Source: DAOOWV01 sp035371485 | Lineage (GTDB): Bacteria; Patescibacteriota; Dojkabacteria; JAFGLO01 | DNA length: 12,343 nt | Assembly (NCBI GenBank): GCA_035371485.1 | Contig: DAOOWV010000027.1 | Coordinates: 1 to 12,343, forward strand | Direction of reading: 5' to 3' | In this document: positions 1 to 6,618 of the stretch, in pieces | How positions within the stretch are numbered: the first letter of the stretch is position 1 | Layout: each line of letters begins with the position of its first letter | Notes under the pieces: generated by a model | The model's database searches: none | What the model saw: the letters and a program-made list of their open reading frames with translations, nothing else | What the model was told of the DNA's origin: nothing | Translations under genes and position numbers: made by a program

Positions 1-569
1 ATATTGTTGGACATTCTGGATGTGGCAAAACAACATTATTTAGACTAATACTTAAAGAAGAAGCTCCAACCGATGGAAAGATCTTTTTTAGAGATATAGA
101 AGTTACATCACTACCTGAAGATTACCTTTCAATGTACAGACAAAAACTTGGAGTTGTATTTCAGGATTATCGACTTATCCCAACTAAAACCGTTTTTGAA
201 AATGTAGCTTTTGCCATGGAAGTTGTAGGAAAAGATAATAAAACAATCTCTAAAAAAGTTCCGGAAATTTTGGATAGAGTAGGGCTAGTTACCAAATCTG
301 ACGTATATCCACAACAATTGTCAGGAGGTGAGCAGCAAAGAGTTGCGATCGCACGTGCAATAATTAATGACCCTTTGTTACTAATTGCTGATGAGCCAAC
401 AGGTAACCTAGATTTACAAACTTCCCTTGGAATACTTGAATTGCTGGAATCTATTAACCAGACTGGTACTACTATTGTTATTGCGACACATAACATGGAA
501 TTATTAAATAAGAAAAAACGTAAAACCATTATAATGGATCATGGTACAATTAGTTGCATTTCTTCATAG
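1..569 (+). CDS. ftsE: Cell-division ABC transporter ATP-binding protein FtsE, 5' end missing
   Basis: The gene runs in from before base 1; the first full codon is at 3 and the stop is TAG at 567-569, so about 188 residues of a usual ~220-230 are present. The ABC ATPase motifs appear in order: Walker A GHSGCGKTT at the left edge, Q-loop VVFQDYRL, signature LSGGEQQRVAIARA, Walker B LLLIADEPTGNLD and the switch histidine in IATHN. The stretch around VVFQDYRLIP-KTVFENVAFAMEV is typical of FtsE rather than of a generic exporter ATPase. FtsE pairs with the membrane protein FtsX at the division site to control cell-wall hydrolysis. No ftsX follows; infC begins about 50 bases later, so ftsX, if present, must lie elsewhere. 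A MacB/LolD-type ATPase is the main alternative. Confidence 0.88.
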   Translation, partial: IVGHSGCGKTTLFRLILKEEAPTDGKIFFRDIEVTSLPEDYLSMYRQKLGVVFQDYRLIPTKTVFENVAFAMEVVGKDNKTISKKVPEILDRVGLVTKSDVYPQQLSGGEQQRVAIARAIINDPLLLIADEPTGNLDLQTSLGILELLESINQTGTTIVIATHNMELLNKKKRKTIIMDHGTISCISS

Positions 570-582
570 TTTATTGTAGAAT
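554..582 (+). promoter_or_regulatory. Candidate promoter for infC-rpmI-rplT
   Basis: A TTGCAT box (554-559) lies 17 bases before TAGAAT (577-582), overlapping the last codons of ftsE and ending about 40 bases before infC. The 13-mer TTTATTGTAGAAT (570-582) recurs exactly at 4495-4507, a similar distance before gatC, which supports a promoter role. The -35 half is weak (TTG only). Confidence 0.4.
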
Positions 583-620
583 GTACCAAATTATATAAAA
601 TAATCATAAAAAATATATAA

Positions 621-1259
621 GTGTATATGCCTAACAATGACTATAGAAGTAGACAAGTTGCTACTTCTCAATCTCGTTTTGAAGGAAAATTCAAAAGAAA
701 CGAGTACATTCGTTCATCGACCGTAAGAGTAATTGACGAACAGGGAGAAAATCTCGGTGAACTTAAAACAGCAGAAGCTATTGCTCTTGCTGGGGAAAAA
801 GGACTGGATTTAATTGAAATCTCACCCACAGCCAATCCACCCGTCTGCAAAATAATGGCTTGGGATAAATTTCAATTTCAACAACAAAAAAAGGAAAAAC
901 AAAACAAAAAGAAAAAGGAAAAAAGATTGAAAGAATTTCGATTTAAGGCTGGAATTGGAGAGCAAGATGAGGCTCGTAAAATAAAAAGAGCCAAGGAATT
1001 TTTAACAAAAGGGCACGCAGTTAAAATAACTCTAATTCCTACTCACAGAGTAATAAAAACATCGATCAAAGAAATATTTGACGATTTGTTGACTAATTTC
1101 GAAGGATATAGTAGAATAACCGACGTGCAAAAAGGTGCACGTAAGATAAGTGTAACTTTTAAACTAAAAAAAGGTGATAAAATCAAGGAAATCAATAACA
1201 AAGAGGTTTCGCAAAACCAAACCGATGGGGGGCAAGAACCCGAAAGTGAGACAGATTAA
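621..1259 (+). CDS. infC: Translation initiation factor IF-3
   Basis: IF-3 binds the 30S subunit, keeps it free of 50S and checks initiator tRNA. The N-domain is clear (VRVIDEQGENLGELKTAEAIALAGEKGLDLIEISPTA, then PPVCKIMAWDKFQFQQQKK), followed by a very lysine-rich linker and the C-domain (KEFRFKAGIGEQDEARKIKRAKEFLTKGHAVKITL). Two starts are possible: GTG at 621 and ATG at 627 (210 residues); neither has a Shine-Dalgarno sequence. Two features are odd. The usual RGRE-type motif of the C-domain is replaced by IPTHRVIK. The last ~28 residues (from GDKIKE) are acidic/polar, lack family resemblance and are read from DNA that also encodes the start of rpmI in another frame. First gene of the infC-rpmI-rplT operon. 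Confidence 0.95.
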   Translation: MYMPNNDYRSRQVATSQSRFEGKFKRNEYIRSSTVRVIDEQGENLGELKTAEAIALAGEKGLDLIEISPTANPPVCKIMAWDKFQFQQQKKEKQNKKKKEKRLKEFRFKAGIGEQDEARKIKRAKEFLTKGHAVKITLIPTHRVIKTSIKEIFDDLLTNFEGYSRITDVQKGARKISVTFKLKKGDKIKEINNKEVSQNQTDGGQEPESETD

Positions 1260-1389
1260 AGCTGGAGGAAAACATTTGTTAACTAAAAAATCCCCCAGAA
1301 AGAAGGCTACATTAGGTGTAAAAGCTAAAGTTGCATCAAAATCTGTTGTTAAAAAATACAAGCAAATAATTTCAGCAAGTTCTAAATGA
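1174..1389 (+). CDS. rpmI: Large ribosomal subunit protein bL35
   Basis: This is a small, very basic 71-residue protein with the L35 hallmark HLLTKKSPRKKATLG near residues 34-48 and the N-terminal K-S-x-K-S-x-x-KRFRKT block (residues 3-15) that matches the start of other L35 proteins. That block fixes the start at GTG 1174: a stop lies just upstream in frame (1165-1167), and the only later ATG (1225) would delete conserved residues. The gene therefore overlaps infC by 86 bases. Its TGA stop overlaps the rplT ATG (ATGA at 1386-1389), so translation of the three genes is probably coupled. bL35 is a 50S subunit component. Confidence 0.93.
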   Translation: MIKSRKSITKRFRKTKPMGGKNPKVRQIKAGGKHLLTKKSPRKKATLGVKAKVASKSVVKKYKQIISASSK

Positions 1390-1769
1390 GAGTCAAAGGC
1401 GGTATTGTTACCCGTAGAAGACATAAAAAAGTATTGAATGCAACTAAAGGTTATAGGATGACCAAAAATCGTTTGTATAAAGTTGCTCATGAAGCATTTA
1501 TGCATGCTGGAGTTTATTCTTTTAGAGATAGACATCACAGAAGTGCTCAATTTAGAAAAATATGGATTGTAAGATTAAGCGGTGTTTTAAAGGAAAAGGG
1601 AATTAGTTATAGTAAGTTTATCAAAATGGCTTCGGATTCAAAGGTTATTTTAAATAGGAAAATTCTTTCTGAACTAGCTATTCATCAACCAGAAGTTTTT
1701 GATAAGGTTTTTGAGGTTATTTCTGGGAATAATAATACTAATTTGAATTCTCCTAAGGAGGCTTCTTAA
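1386..1769 (+). CDS. rplT: Large ribosomal subunit protein bL20
   Basis: This 127-residue protein shows the bL20 signature throughout: VKGGIVTRRRHKKVLNATKGYRMTKNRLYKVAHEAFMHAGVYSFRDRHHRSAQFRKIWIVRL, then SYSKFIKMASDSKVILNRKILSELAIHQPEVFDKV. bL20 binds 23S rRNA early in 50S assembly, and in several bacteria it represses its own operon. I see no L20-type leader structure here. The start overlaps the rpmI stop by four bases. The tail after residue ~113 (NNNTNLNSPKEAS) is about ten residues longer than usual and low in complexity. A strong hairpin follows 26 bases after the stop. Confidence 0.96.
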   Translation: MRVKGGIVTRRRHKKVLNATKGYRMTKNRLYKVAHEAFMHAGVYSFRDRHHRSAQFRKIWIVRLSGVLKEKGISYSKFIKMASDSKVILNRKILSELAIHQPEVFDKVFEVISGNNNTNLNSPKEAS

Positions 1770-1794
1770 TTAGTATTGAGTAATCGATTACTGA

Positions 1795-1824
1795 AAGAGG
1801 GGGCTCCGAAAGGAGCCCCCTCTT
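1795..1824 (+). terminator. Perfect 13-bp hairpin after rplT, likely transcription terminator
   Basis: Two arms, 1795-1807 and 1812-1824, are perfectly complementary, with core GGGGGCTCC / GGAGCCCCC and a GAAA tetraloop. The hairpin sits between rplT and tRNA-Asn. Only a short T-containing stretch (TTACTATA) follows, so it is not a textbook U-tract terminator. It could also act as a 3'-end stabiliser or processing site. Confidence 0.75.
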
Positions 1825-1841
1825 ACTATAAGCAAATATTT

Positions 1842-1914
1842 TGGCAGGTGGGGTTAATGGTAACCCATCCGGCTGTTAACCGGAAAGATGACAGTTCAAA
1901 TCTGTCCCTGCCAG
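1842..1914 (+). tRNA. tRNA-Asn (anticodon GTT)
   Basis: A complete 73-nt cloverleaf can be folded by hand. The acceptor stem TGGCAGG/CCTGCCA has 7 pairs. The D stem is GGGT/ACCC with an 8-nt loop. The anticodon stem TCCGG/CCGGA encloses loop CTGTTAA, with GTT at 1875-1877. The variable loop has 5 nt and the T arm is GACAG-TTCAAAT-CTGTC. The discriminator is G. The 5' U and G73 are as in known bacterial tRNA-Asn. The CCA end is not encoded, so a CCA-adding enzyme is needed. It stands alone, between the rplT hairpin and the broken accessory gene at 2003. Confidence 0.97.
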
Positions 1915-1955
1915 TATTAGAATTTCAATTATTTTCATAACGCATTTCACAGGAC

Positions 1956-1969
1956 AAACATGTTATACT
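1956..1969 (+). promoter_or_regulatory. Extended -10 promoter before the 2003-4350 gene
   Basis: TG-T-TATACT (1961-1969) is an extended -10 element 34 bases before the ATG at 2003; no good -35 is seen. The 12-mer AAACATGTTATA (1956-1967) recurs exactly at 10449-10460, at the same 34-base distance from another accessory gene start. AAAGG lies just before the ATG but is too close for a normal ribosome-binding site. Confidence 0.5.
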
Positions 1970-2002
1970 TTATATATGTAAAACCTAAATATTATAAAGG
2001 AA

Positions 2003-4350
2003 ATGTACTACTATCTTATACCCAAACACCAAATAACACCTAAGAAGTTTACAGAATTTATTGAAGATTTTAGATATAAGTTTAAATCTAAGATACGAGC
2101 TGAAGGCAAAGAAAAAATATATCTGGACATTGATTTTTGAGGATGTCGTTTCAGATGACGAAATATCGATATATTTTACAATTTATTATAAAGATAATTT
2201 TGAAAGTGTTGATGGAATAAGATTATTAATTCACAATCCTACTATTGTAAAAAATGAGGAAATCTATAATGAATTAAACATTATATTCGAAAACTTATTT
2301 TTACTTTCAAAAGGATGGAAAATTTTTGATTTATTCCTCGAAGAGTTTATTGAAATTCCCTTTTTAGATTCAGTTAGCCAATATGCTTCAATGTATAGAG
2401 CAATGTTGGAAAACTTATATGCTGAGAGTAAAGCTGAAAGATCACTTTATGTAAAAATTGGAAGAATTGATTTGCCTAAGATTTTACATCCTGTGGAGTA
2501 TGTTGATGAAATTGTTAGTTTAATTGATAAGGTTAAAGATCCACAAATTCAGAAATTTTATTTATATCAACTATCAATCCATCTAAAATCATCAACACTT
2601 ACAGTATCACAATTTAAGAAAATTCATCAAATAGTAAATAAACATGAAAATATAAAAGATGATCTATGTTTTATTACAAAGTTAAACTTATATATTGACA
2701 AATACAACATATATCGCAAATCAACACTAAACAAGGGTACAACTTATGTTAAAAAGAGCCTTGATGACAGGATAAATTTTTCAGATTATATGTACTCTCT
2801 ATTGATAGAATATTACTATCAAAGAGGTAAGCTGGGTATGGCTATAGATTTTGCACTCTCTGACTTAGACAAATATTCAACTGAATTTTCAAAACAGTTC
2901 ATAAAAGATAATTTAAAAAAACTAAAAACTAAGTTTCGTTATATAATTTTTCTTAAAATCAACAACACATCTCTTATTAAATTATTAACTAAGGAAATTT
3001 TTGAAAAAATTATACCTTTATCTATAAATCTTCTTCCGTTGCTATTTGGATTTCTCCTGTTTGTTCTTCCACCAATTACAGACCCTAACACTTTATCATT
3101 TATTATTGACACTGATTTTTTTATAAGTATTCTGTTGTTAGAAATATCAACTATATTATTGACAAGTTTTATATTTTCTGCAATTTCAATAGCGAATGGA
3201 ACCAAAGGTGATAATTCTGAAGTAAAAAACAAGAAAATTAATAATTCTTTGATAATTATTTCACTAATATTAATTTCTCTTTTCCTATTACCAACTTTGT
3301 ATTTCACTTCAACATCAATCACTTCTATAGGCAAAACCGAAATAATGGGGAATGCAAATAAATTTGAATATAATAATATTGATACTATTTATTTTAACTT
3401 AATAAGTCCCTCAAATGAATGTGATGGTTCAACAAATAAAACAAAGATCTCTTGTCTTTATCATGTGAGATTGACATCTCTAATGAGATTACCACTACGG
3501 TTGCTAGGAGAATACCAAGAGCCCCAGATTATTATAAAAGAGTATTTGAGAAAATTAAACCTCCTCAAATTAACGAAAACAAATATAATGATCCAACTAA
3601 GTGGTTTTGGGAAACATTATCTGGATTCATTGCTTTAAATTCTTACGATATTGAACCCCTAATTCGCGACTTTACAACGCCAGTATTATTTAGTGGAATT
3701 GCAGCCGGAATTTAAATAGAAACCATTCATAGGTTAGACACTGGGACTTCTTTAACTCCATATATAGAAGCATATAAACAAATATATGATCCTAAGCCGA
3801 CTTATTATCGTCAACTTAGACCATATGTTATCAATTTTGCATATGCAGATTTAACGGGAGGTAACTTTAAAGGCGCAGATCTTTCAAAAGTAATATTTAA
3901 TGCGGCTTCTCTAATAAATGCAGATTTAACAAAAGCAAATTTAACAAAGACAGAATTACTAGATTGTGTTGCTTCTGGTGCAGATTTTAAAAAAGCTACT
4001 ATCCGAGCTACTAATGTGGAAAATGCATGTCTCGCAAATGCGAAATTAAAAAAGCAAAGATTTCATCTTTTAAAGGTACGTTAAAAAGACCACTTACTAA
4101 TTTACTTATCAATATAAAACCACGTGATGCTGCTAAAATTGTAAAACATTTGTTCGATAGAAAAACTCATATTGAATCTATACCAGAGTTGCTTCGTGAA
4201 GCTTTTCCTAATATCTTTGACGAACGAGTACATACATTAGATACTATACCAATTTTAAGAGTTATAATCTCCACTTGGGGAAGTGTAGTCCCAGCTTTAT
4301 GTGGACAACTTGAAGAGATTATTAATAAAGTAGAAGCTCGAGAAAAATAA
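2003..4350 (+). pseudogene. Broken membrane-anchored pentapeptide-repeat protein gene
   Basis: I read this as one gene of about 780 codons, split into pieces whose protein sequence flows across each break. An ATG at 2003 opens a frame (MYYYLIPKHQITPKKF...YLDIDF) that stops at 2138; removing one T from T5 (2134-2138) joins it to a long frame reading EDVVSDDEISIYF to about 3440. Adding one A near 3443-3445 moves into the frame reading SCEIDISNEITTTVARR. A TAA at 3713-3715 follows, and the same frame continues past it. Adding one A near 4045-4051 keeps the pentapeptide register and leads to the end at 4350. The product has a soluble, mostly helical N-terminal half. Three hydrophobic segments follow (about 3010-3078, 3115-3190, 3241-3318), then ~15 pentapeptide units and a C-terminal ~90-residue domain I do not recognise. 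Function unknown. A TTG start at 2061 would give only the middle piece. Confidence 0.72.
3836..4062 (+). repeat. Pentapeptide-repeat coding stretch
   Basis: The frame through 3842 encodes successive A(D/N)LXX-type pentapeptides: YADLT, GGNFK, GADLS, KVIFN, AASLI, NADLT, KANLT, KTELL, GADFK, KATIR, NACLA, NAKLK. Hydrophobic residues recur every fifth position, as in right-handed quadrilateral beta-helix proteins. After one added base near 4045-4051 the period continues as KAKIS, which independently supports a frameshift there. Confidence 0.8.
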
Positions 4351-4422
4351 CAAAATAGATCAAAACTTGTTCGAGTCCGCCATATTAATACATTATACAT
4401 TACGCAATTCTCAAATTTTAAT

Positions 4423-4452
4423 GTGCCAGTTAATCAAGTTATATGATACAAT
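4423..4452 (+). promoter_or_regulatory. Candidate upstream promoter for gatCAB
   Basis: GTGCCA (4423-4428; 4 of 6 to TTGACA) is followed after 18 bases by TACAAT (4447-4452), preceded by TG at the extended -10 position. It lies 95 bases before the gatC ATG. Confidence 0.4.
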
Positions 4453-4494
4453 TTAGATAACAAATAAAATTCACGTTAGATTAATCATATAAAA

Positions 4495-4507
4495 TTTATT
4501 GTAGAAT
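4495..4507 (+). promoter_or_regulatory. Shared 13-mer, candidate -10 region proximal to gatC
   Basis: TTTATTGTAGAAT ends 41 bases before the gatC ATG and is identical to 570-582, which ends 39-45 bases before infC. TAGAAT would serve as the -10; no convincing -35 is present at this copy. Confidence 0.4.
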
Positions 4508-4547
4508 TATATGAGTTAAACTAATTACTAATTTATAGATAACATAA

Positions 4548-4847
4548 ATGTCAAACACTTCATTTTCTAAAATAACACCTGATGATGTTTTACATCTTGC
4601 AAAACTTGCAAATCTAAAGATAACTCAATCGGAATCAGAAAAGTATGCAACTCAAATTGCATCAATCCTTGAATATGTTAAAAAACTCGAAGAAGTTGAC
4701 ACCGAAAATGTTGAACCTACCGCTCATATTTCTGGAACAAGGAATGTATCTTTCAAAGATGGAAGTATTGGAAGTACACCAATTGTTAAAAGTACCCTCA
4801 AGACTAAAAAACTAAATGACAAAATTTATTTTTCTTCATCTAAATAA
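4548..4847 (+). CDS. gatC: Asp/Glu-tRNA amidotransferase subunit C
   Basis: This 99-residue protein matches GatC along its length: DDVLHLAKLANLKITQSESEKYATQIASILEYVKKLEEVDTENVEPTAHI, the two-helix segment and the VDT-x-x-V-x-PT-x-H motif (about residues 50-60). GatC is the small belt that wraps around GatA and GatB and stabilises the complex, which converts Asp-tRNA(Asn) and/or Glu-tRNA(Gln) to the amide form. It is the first gene of the gatC-gatA-(S23)-gatB operon. Its TAA stop shares its last A with the gatA ATG (TAATG), suggesting coupled translation. No Shine-Dalgarno sequence is visible before its ATG. Confidence 0.95.
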   Translation: MSNTSFSKITPDDVLHLAKLANLKITQSESEKYATQIASILEYVKKLEEVDTENVEPTAHISGTRNVSFKDGSIGSTPIVKSTLKTKKLNDKIYFSSSK

Positions 4848-6232
4848 TGGAATTGCATAAAAAAACAATTAAGGAAATTCGAAAATTGATTGATACAAAA
4901 GAGTTATCACCTGAAGAAGTATATTCCTATTATTTTAATCGAATTAAGAAAGATAATTCGAAGTTAAATGCTTTTGTTACAGTAAATGAAACCCCTAAAA
5001 TAGATACAAAACTCAAGAATAAACCACTCTATGGCATTCCATTTTCGATGAAAGATATTTTTATGACTGAAGGGATAAGAACAACAGCAAGCTCCAACAT
5101 TTTAAAAGATTATAAAGCATCATACAATGCAACAGTTTATCAGAAATTAATTGATAACGGGGCATTACTCATTGGAAAAACAAATAACGATGCATGGGGA
5201 CATGGATCAACAACTGAAAATTCAGCATTTGGGCCAAGTAAAAACCCACATGATCCAGAATATATTGCAGGAGGATCTACAGGTGGTGAAGCCGTAGCTT
5301 TAGCTTCTGGAATGAGTGCATTTGGAATAGGGGAGGACACTGGAGGATCAATAAGATTTCCATCAAGTATGTGTGGAACTATTGGGTTAAAAGTAACTTA
5401 TGGATTAGTCTCTAGATTTGGAGCAATATCCTATGCATCCTCACTTGATACGGTGGGACCGATGGCACGTAATGTTGAAGATATTGCAACTGTTTTACAA
5501 ATAATTGCAGGAAACGACCCACTCGACGCAACCTCATCAAACCGAGTTGTGCCAGATTATTCTATTTCTGATGATTTTGACTTACGTGGAACAAGAATAG
5601 GAATCCCAAAGGAGTATTTTTCTGAAGGAATAGATAATGAAGTAAAAAAAACAATTGAATACTCAATTGATAAGTTACGCAAAGAAGGAGTAGAATTTAT
5701 TGAAGTTTCACTTCCAATGACAAAATATGCAATCGCTGTATATTATTTGATTGCAGTAAGTGAGACAAGCTCTAATTTAGCAAGATATGATGGAATAAGA
5801 TTCGGCAACGACAGATCAAACTTTGAGGAAGAAAGTAAACGCAGAATACTTTTAGGGACATATACATTATCTTCAGGTTACTATGATGCTTATTACTTGA
5901 AAGCAGCTAAAGTTAGAACTTTGATAAAAGAGGAATTTGATACTGCATTCAAAAATGTTGATGCGTTAATTGCTCCTGTTTCACCAACCCCACCTTTTAA
6001 AATTGGAGAGAAAATTGACGATCCCGTAAAAATGTATTTATCCGATATATTAACCGTTTCTGTTAACCTTGCCGGAATTCCAGCATTAGCATTACCAAGT
6101 GGAACCACCAAATCTGGACTTCCAATAGGAATGCAACTGATTGGGAAACAATTTGATGAAAAAACTTTAATAAATATTGGTTATAAGTATGAACAAGAAC
6201 TCAGAACTCAGAATTCAGATCTCAGAAACTAA
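4847..6232 (+). CDS. gatA: Asp/Glu-tRNA amidotransferase subunit A (amidase)
   Basis: GatA releases ammonia from glutamine for tRNA-dependent amidation. This 461-residue amidase-signature protein keeps the full Ser-cisSer-Lys triad: Lys69 in PFSMKDIF, cis-Ser144 in GGSTGGEA and nucleophile Ser168 in DTGGSIRFP, with the 24-residue spacing seen in the family. The usual GGSSGGS is GGSTGGE here, a change tolerated in other amidases. The C-terminal ILTVSVNLAGIPALALPSG...PIGMQLIGKQFDE block is also typical. After YKYEQ the last residues (ELRTQNSDLRN) do not resemble GatA; they are encoded by a heptamer array (6195-6229) that marks the left edge of the inserted four-helix-bundle cassette. Confidence 0.97.
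   Translation: MELHKKTIKEIRKLIDTKELSPEEVYSYYFNRIKKDNSKLNAFVTVNETPKIDTKLKNKPLYGIPFSMKDIFMTEGIRTTASSNILKDYKASYNATVYQKLIDNGALLIGKTNNDAWGHGSTTENSAFGPSKNPHDPEYIAGGSTGGEAVALASGMSAFGIGEDTGGSIRFPSSMCGTIGLKVTYGLVSRFGAISYASSLDTVGPMARNVEDIATVLQIIAGNDPLDATSSNRVVPDYSISDDFDLRGTRIGIPKEYFSEGIDNEVKKTIEYSIDKLRKEGVEFIEVSLPMTKYAIAVYYLIAVSETSSNLARYDGIRFGNDRSNFEEESKRRILLGTYTLSSGYYDAYYLKAAKVRTLIKEEFDTAFKNVDALIAPVSPTPPFKIGEKIDDPVKMYLSDILTVSVNLAGIPALALPSGTTKSGLPIGMQLIGKQFDEKTLINIGYKYEQELRTQNSDLRN
6195..6229 (+). repeat. Left heptamer array (CAGANNN x5) at the end of gatA
   Basis: Five consecutive 7-nt units read aagaact, cagaact, cagaatt, cagatct, cagaaac: a CAGA core followed by three variable bases. They lie within the final codons of gatA. 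The reverse-complement type of array (NNNTCTG) is found at 6641-6668, so the pair is in inverted orientation around the S23-family gene. Confidence 0.85.
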
Positions 6233-6255
6233 TAAATTAATTGAATTTCTTTTTT

Positions 6256-6618
6256 ATGTCAATATCAAACTATGAAAATCTAATCGTATTTAAAAAAGCC
6301 CATGAAATTGTTCTAGCTGTTTACCAGTTAATTCAAAAATTTCCTGAAGATCAAAAATATTTACTTTCAAAGCAACTTTTCCGCTCAATTTCATCAGTTC
6401 CAGCAAATATAGCAGAAGGATTTGGAAGATCGTCCAACAAAGATAAAAGAAGGTTTATAATTATTAGTAGGGGATCTGCTGAAGAATCAAAATATCACTT
6501 GTTACTTGCAAAAGATTTGAATTTTATAAATACTAGTGAATATGAAATATTAGTTTCTGAAATTACAGAAGTTATTAAAATTCTAAATAAATTTGAACAA
6601 AAATTTAACAAAATATGA
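6256..6618 (+). CDS. Four-helix-bundle protein, 23S rRNA-intervening-sequence (S23) family
   Basis: From ATG 6256 the protein has 120 residues; a TTG at 6241 would add five (MNFFF) but is less likely. The family pattern is clear: NYENLIVFKKAHEIVLAVYQLIQKFP, LSKQLFRSISSVPANIAEGFGR, RRFIIISRGSAEESKYHLLLAKDL and a final helix ending ILNKFEQKF. It should form four antiparallel helices. Members are encoded inside rRNA intervening sequences, are related in fold to the Avd accessory protein of diversity-generating retroelements, and otherwise have no settled function. Here it sits 23 bases after gatA, and its TGA overlaps the gatB ATG (ATGA at 6615-6618), so it is co-transcribed and probably translationally coupled. 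No reverse transcriptase is in the window. Confidence 0.93.
   Translation: MSISNYENLIVFKKAHEIVLAVYQLIQKFPEDQKYLLSKQLFRSISSVPANIAEGFGRSSNKDKRRFIIISRGSAEESKYHLLLAKDLNFINTSEYEILVSEITEVIKILNKFEQKFNKI

Larger units (their letters stand above)
4351..4547 (+). other. Intergenic region before gatCAB
   Basis: No gene is visible in these 197 bases. They hold GTTCGAGTCC (4369-4378), which matches a tRNA T-loop/B-box consensus but has no pairing stem; a tandem TACATTA TACATTA (4389-4402); and two promoter-like elements (4423-4452 and 4495-4507). The DNA is very AT-rich. Confidence 0.6.

Noticed and set aside
1164..1550. Minus-strand reading frame across infC, rpmI and rplT
   Set aside because: It is antisense to three well-supported ribosomal/translation genes and its sequence shows no family features.
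2061..3638. A 525-residue gene starting at TTG 2061
   Set aside because: It is the middle piece of a larger broken gene. Its first residues duplicate DNA better read in the ATG 2003 frame, and its last ~55 residues are out of frame with the coding signal.
2003..4350. Alternative genetic code explaining the internal stops
   Set aside because: TAA, TAG and TGA all end intact genes normally here, and most breaks are frame changes rather than stop codons.
4367..4383. A second tRNA gene around GTTCGAGTCC
   Set aside because: The bases on either side cannot form a T stem, and no D or anticodon arm lies upstream.
6256..6618. Diversity-generating retroelement accessory protein (Avd)
   Set aside because: The fold family is related, but no reverse transcriptase, template repeat or variable repeat is visible in the window.
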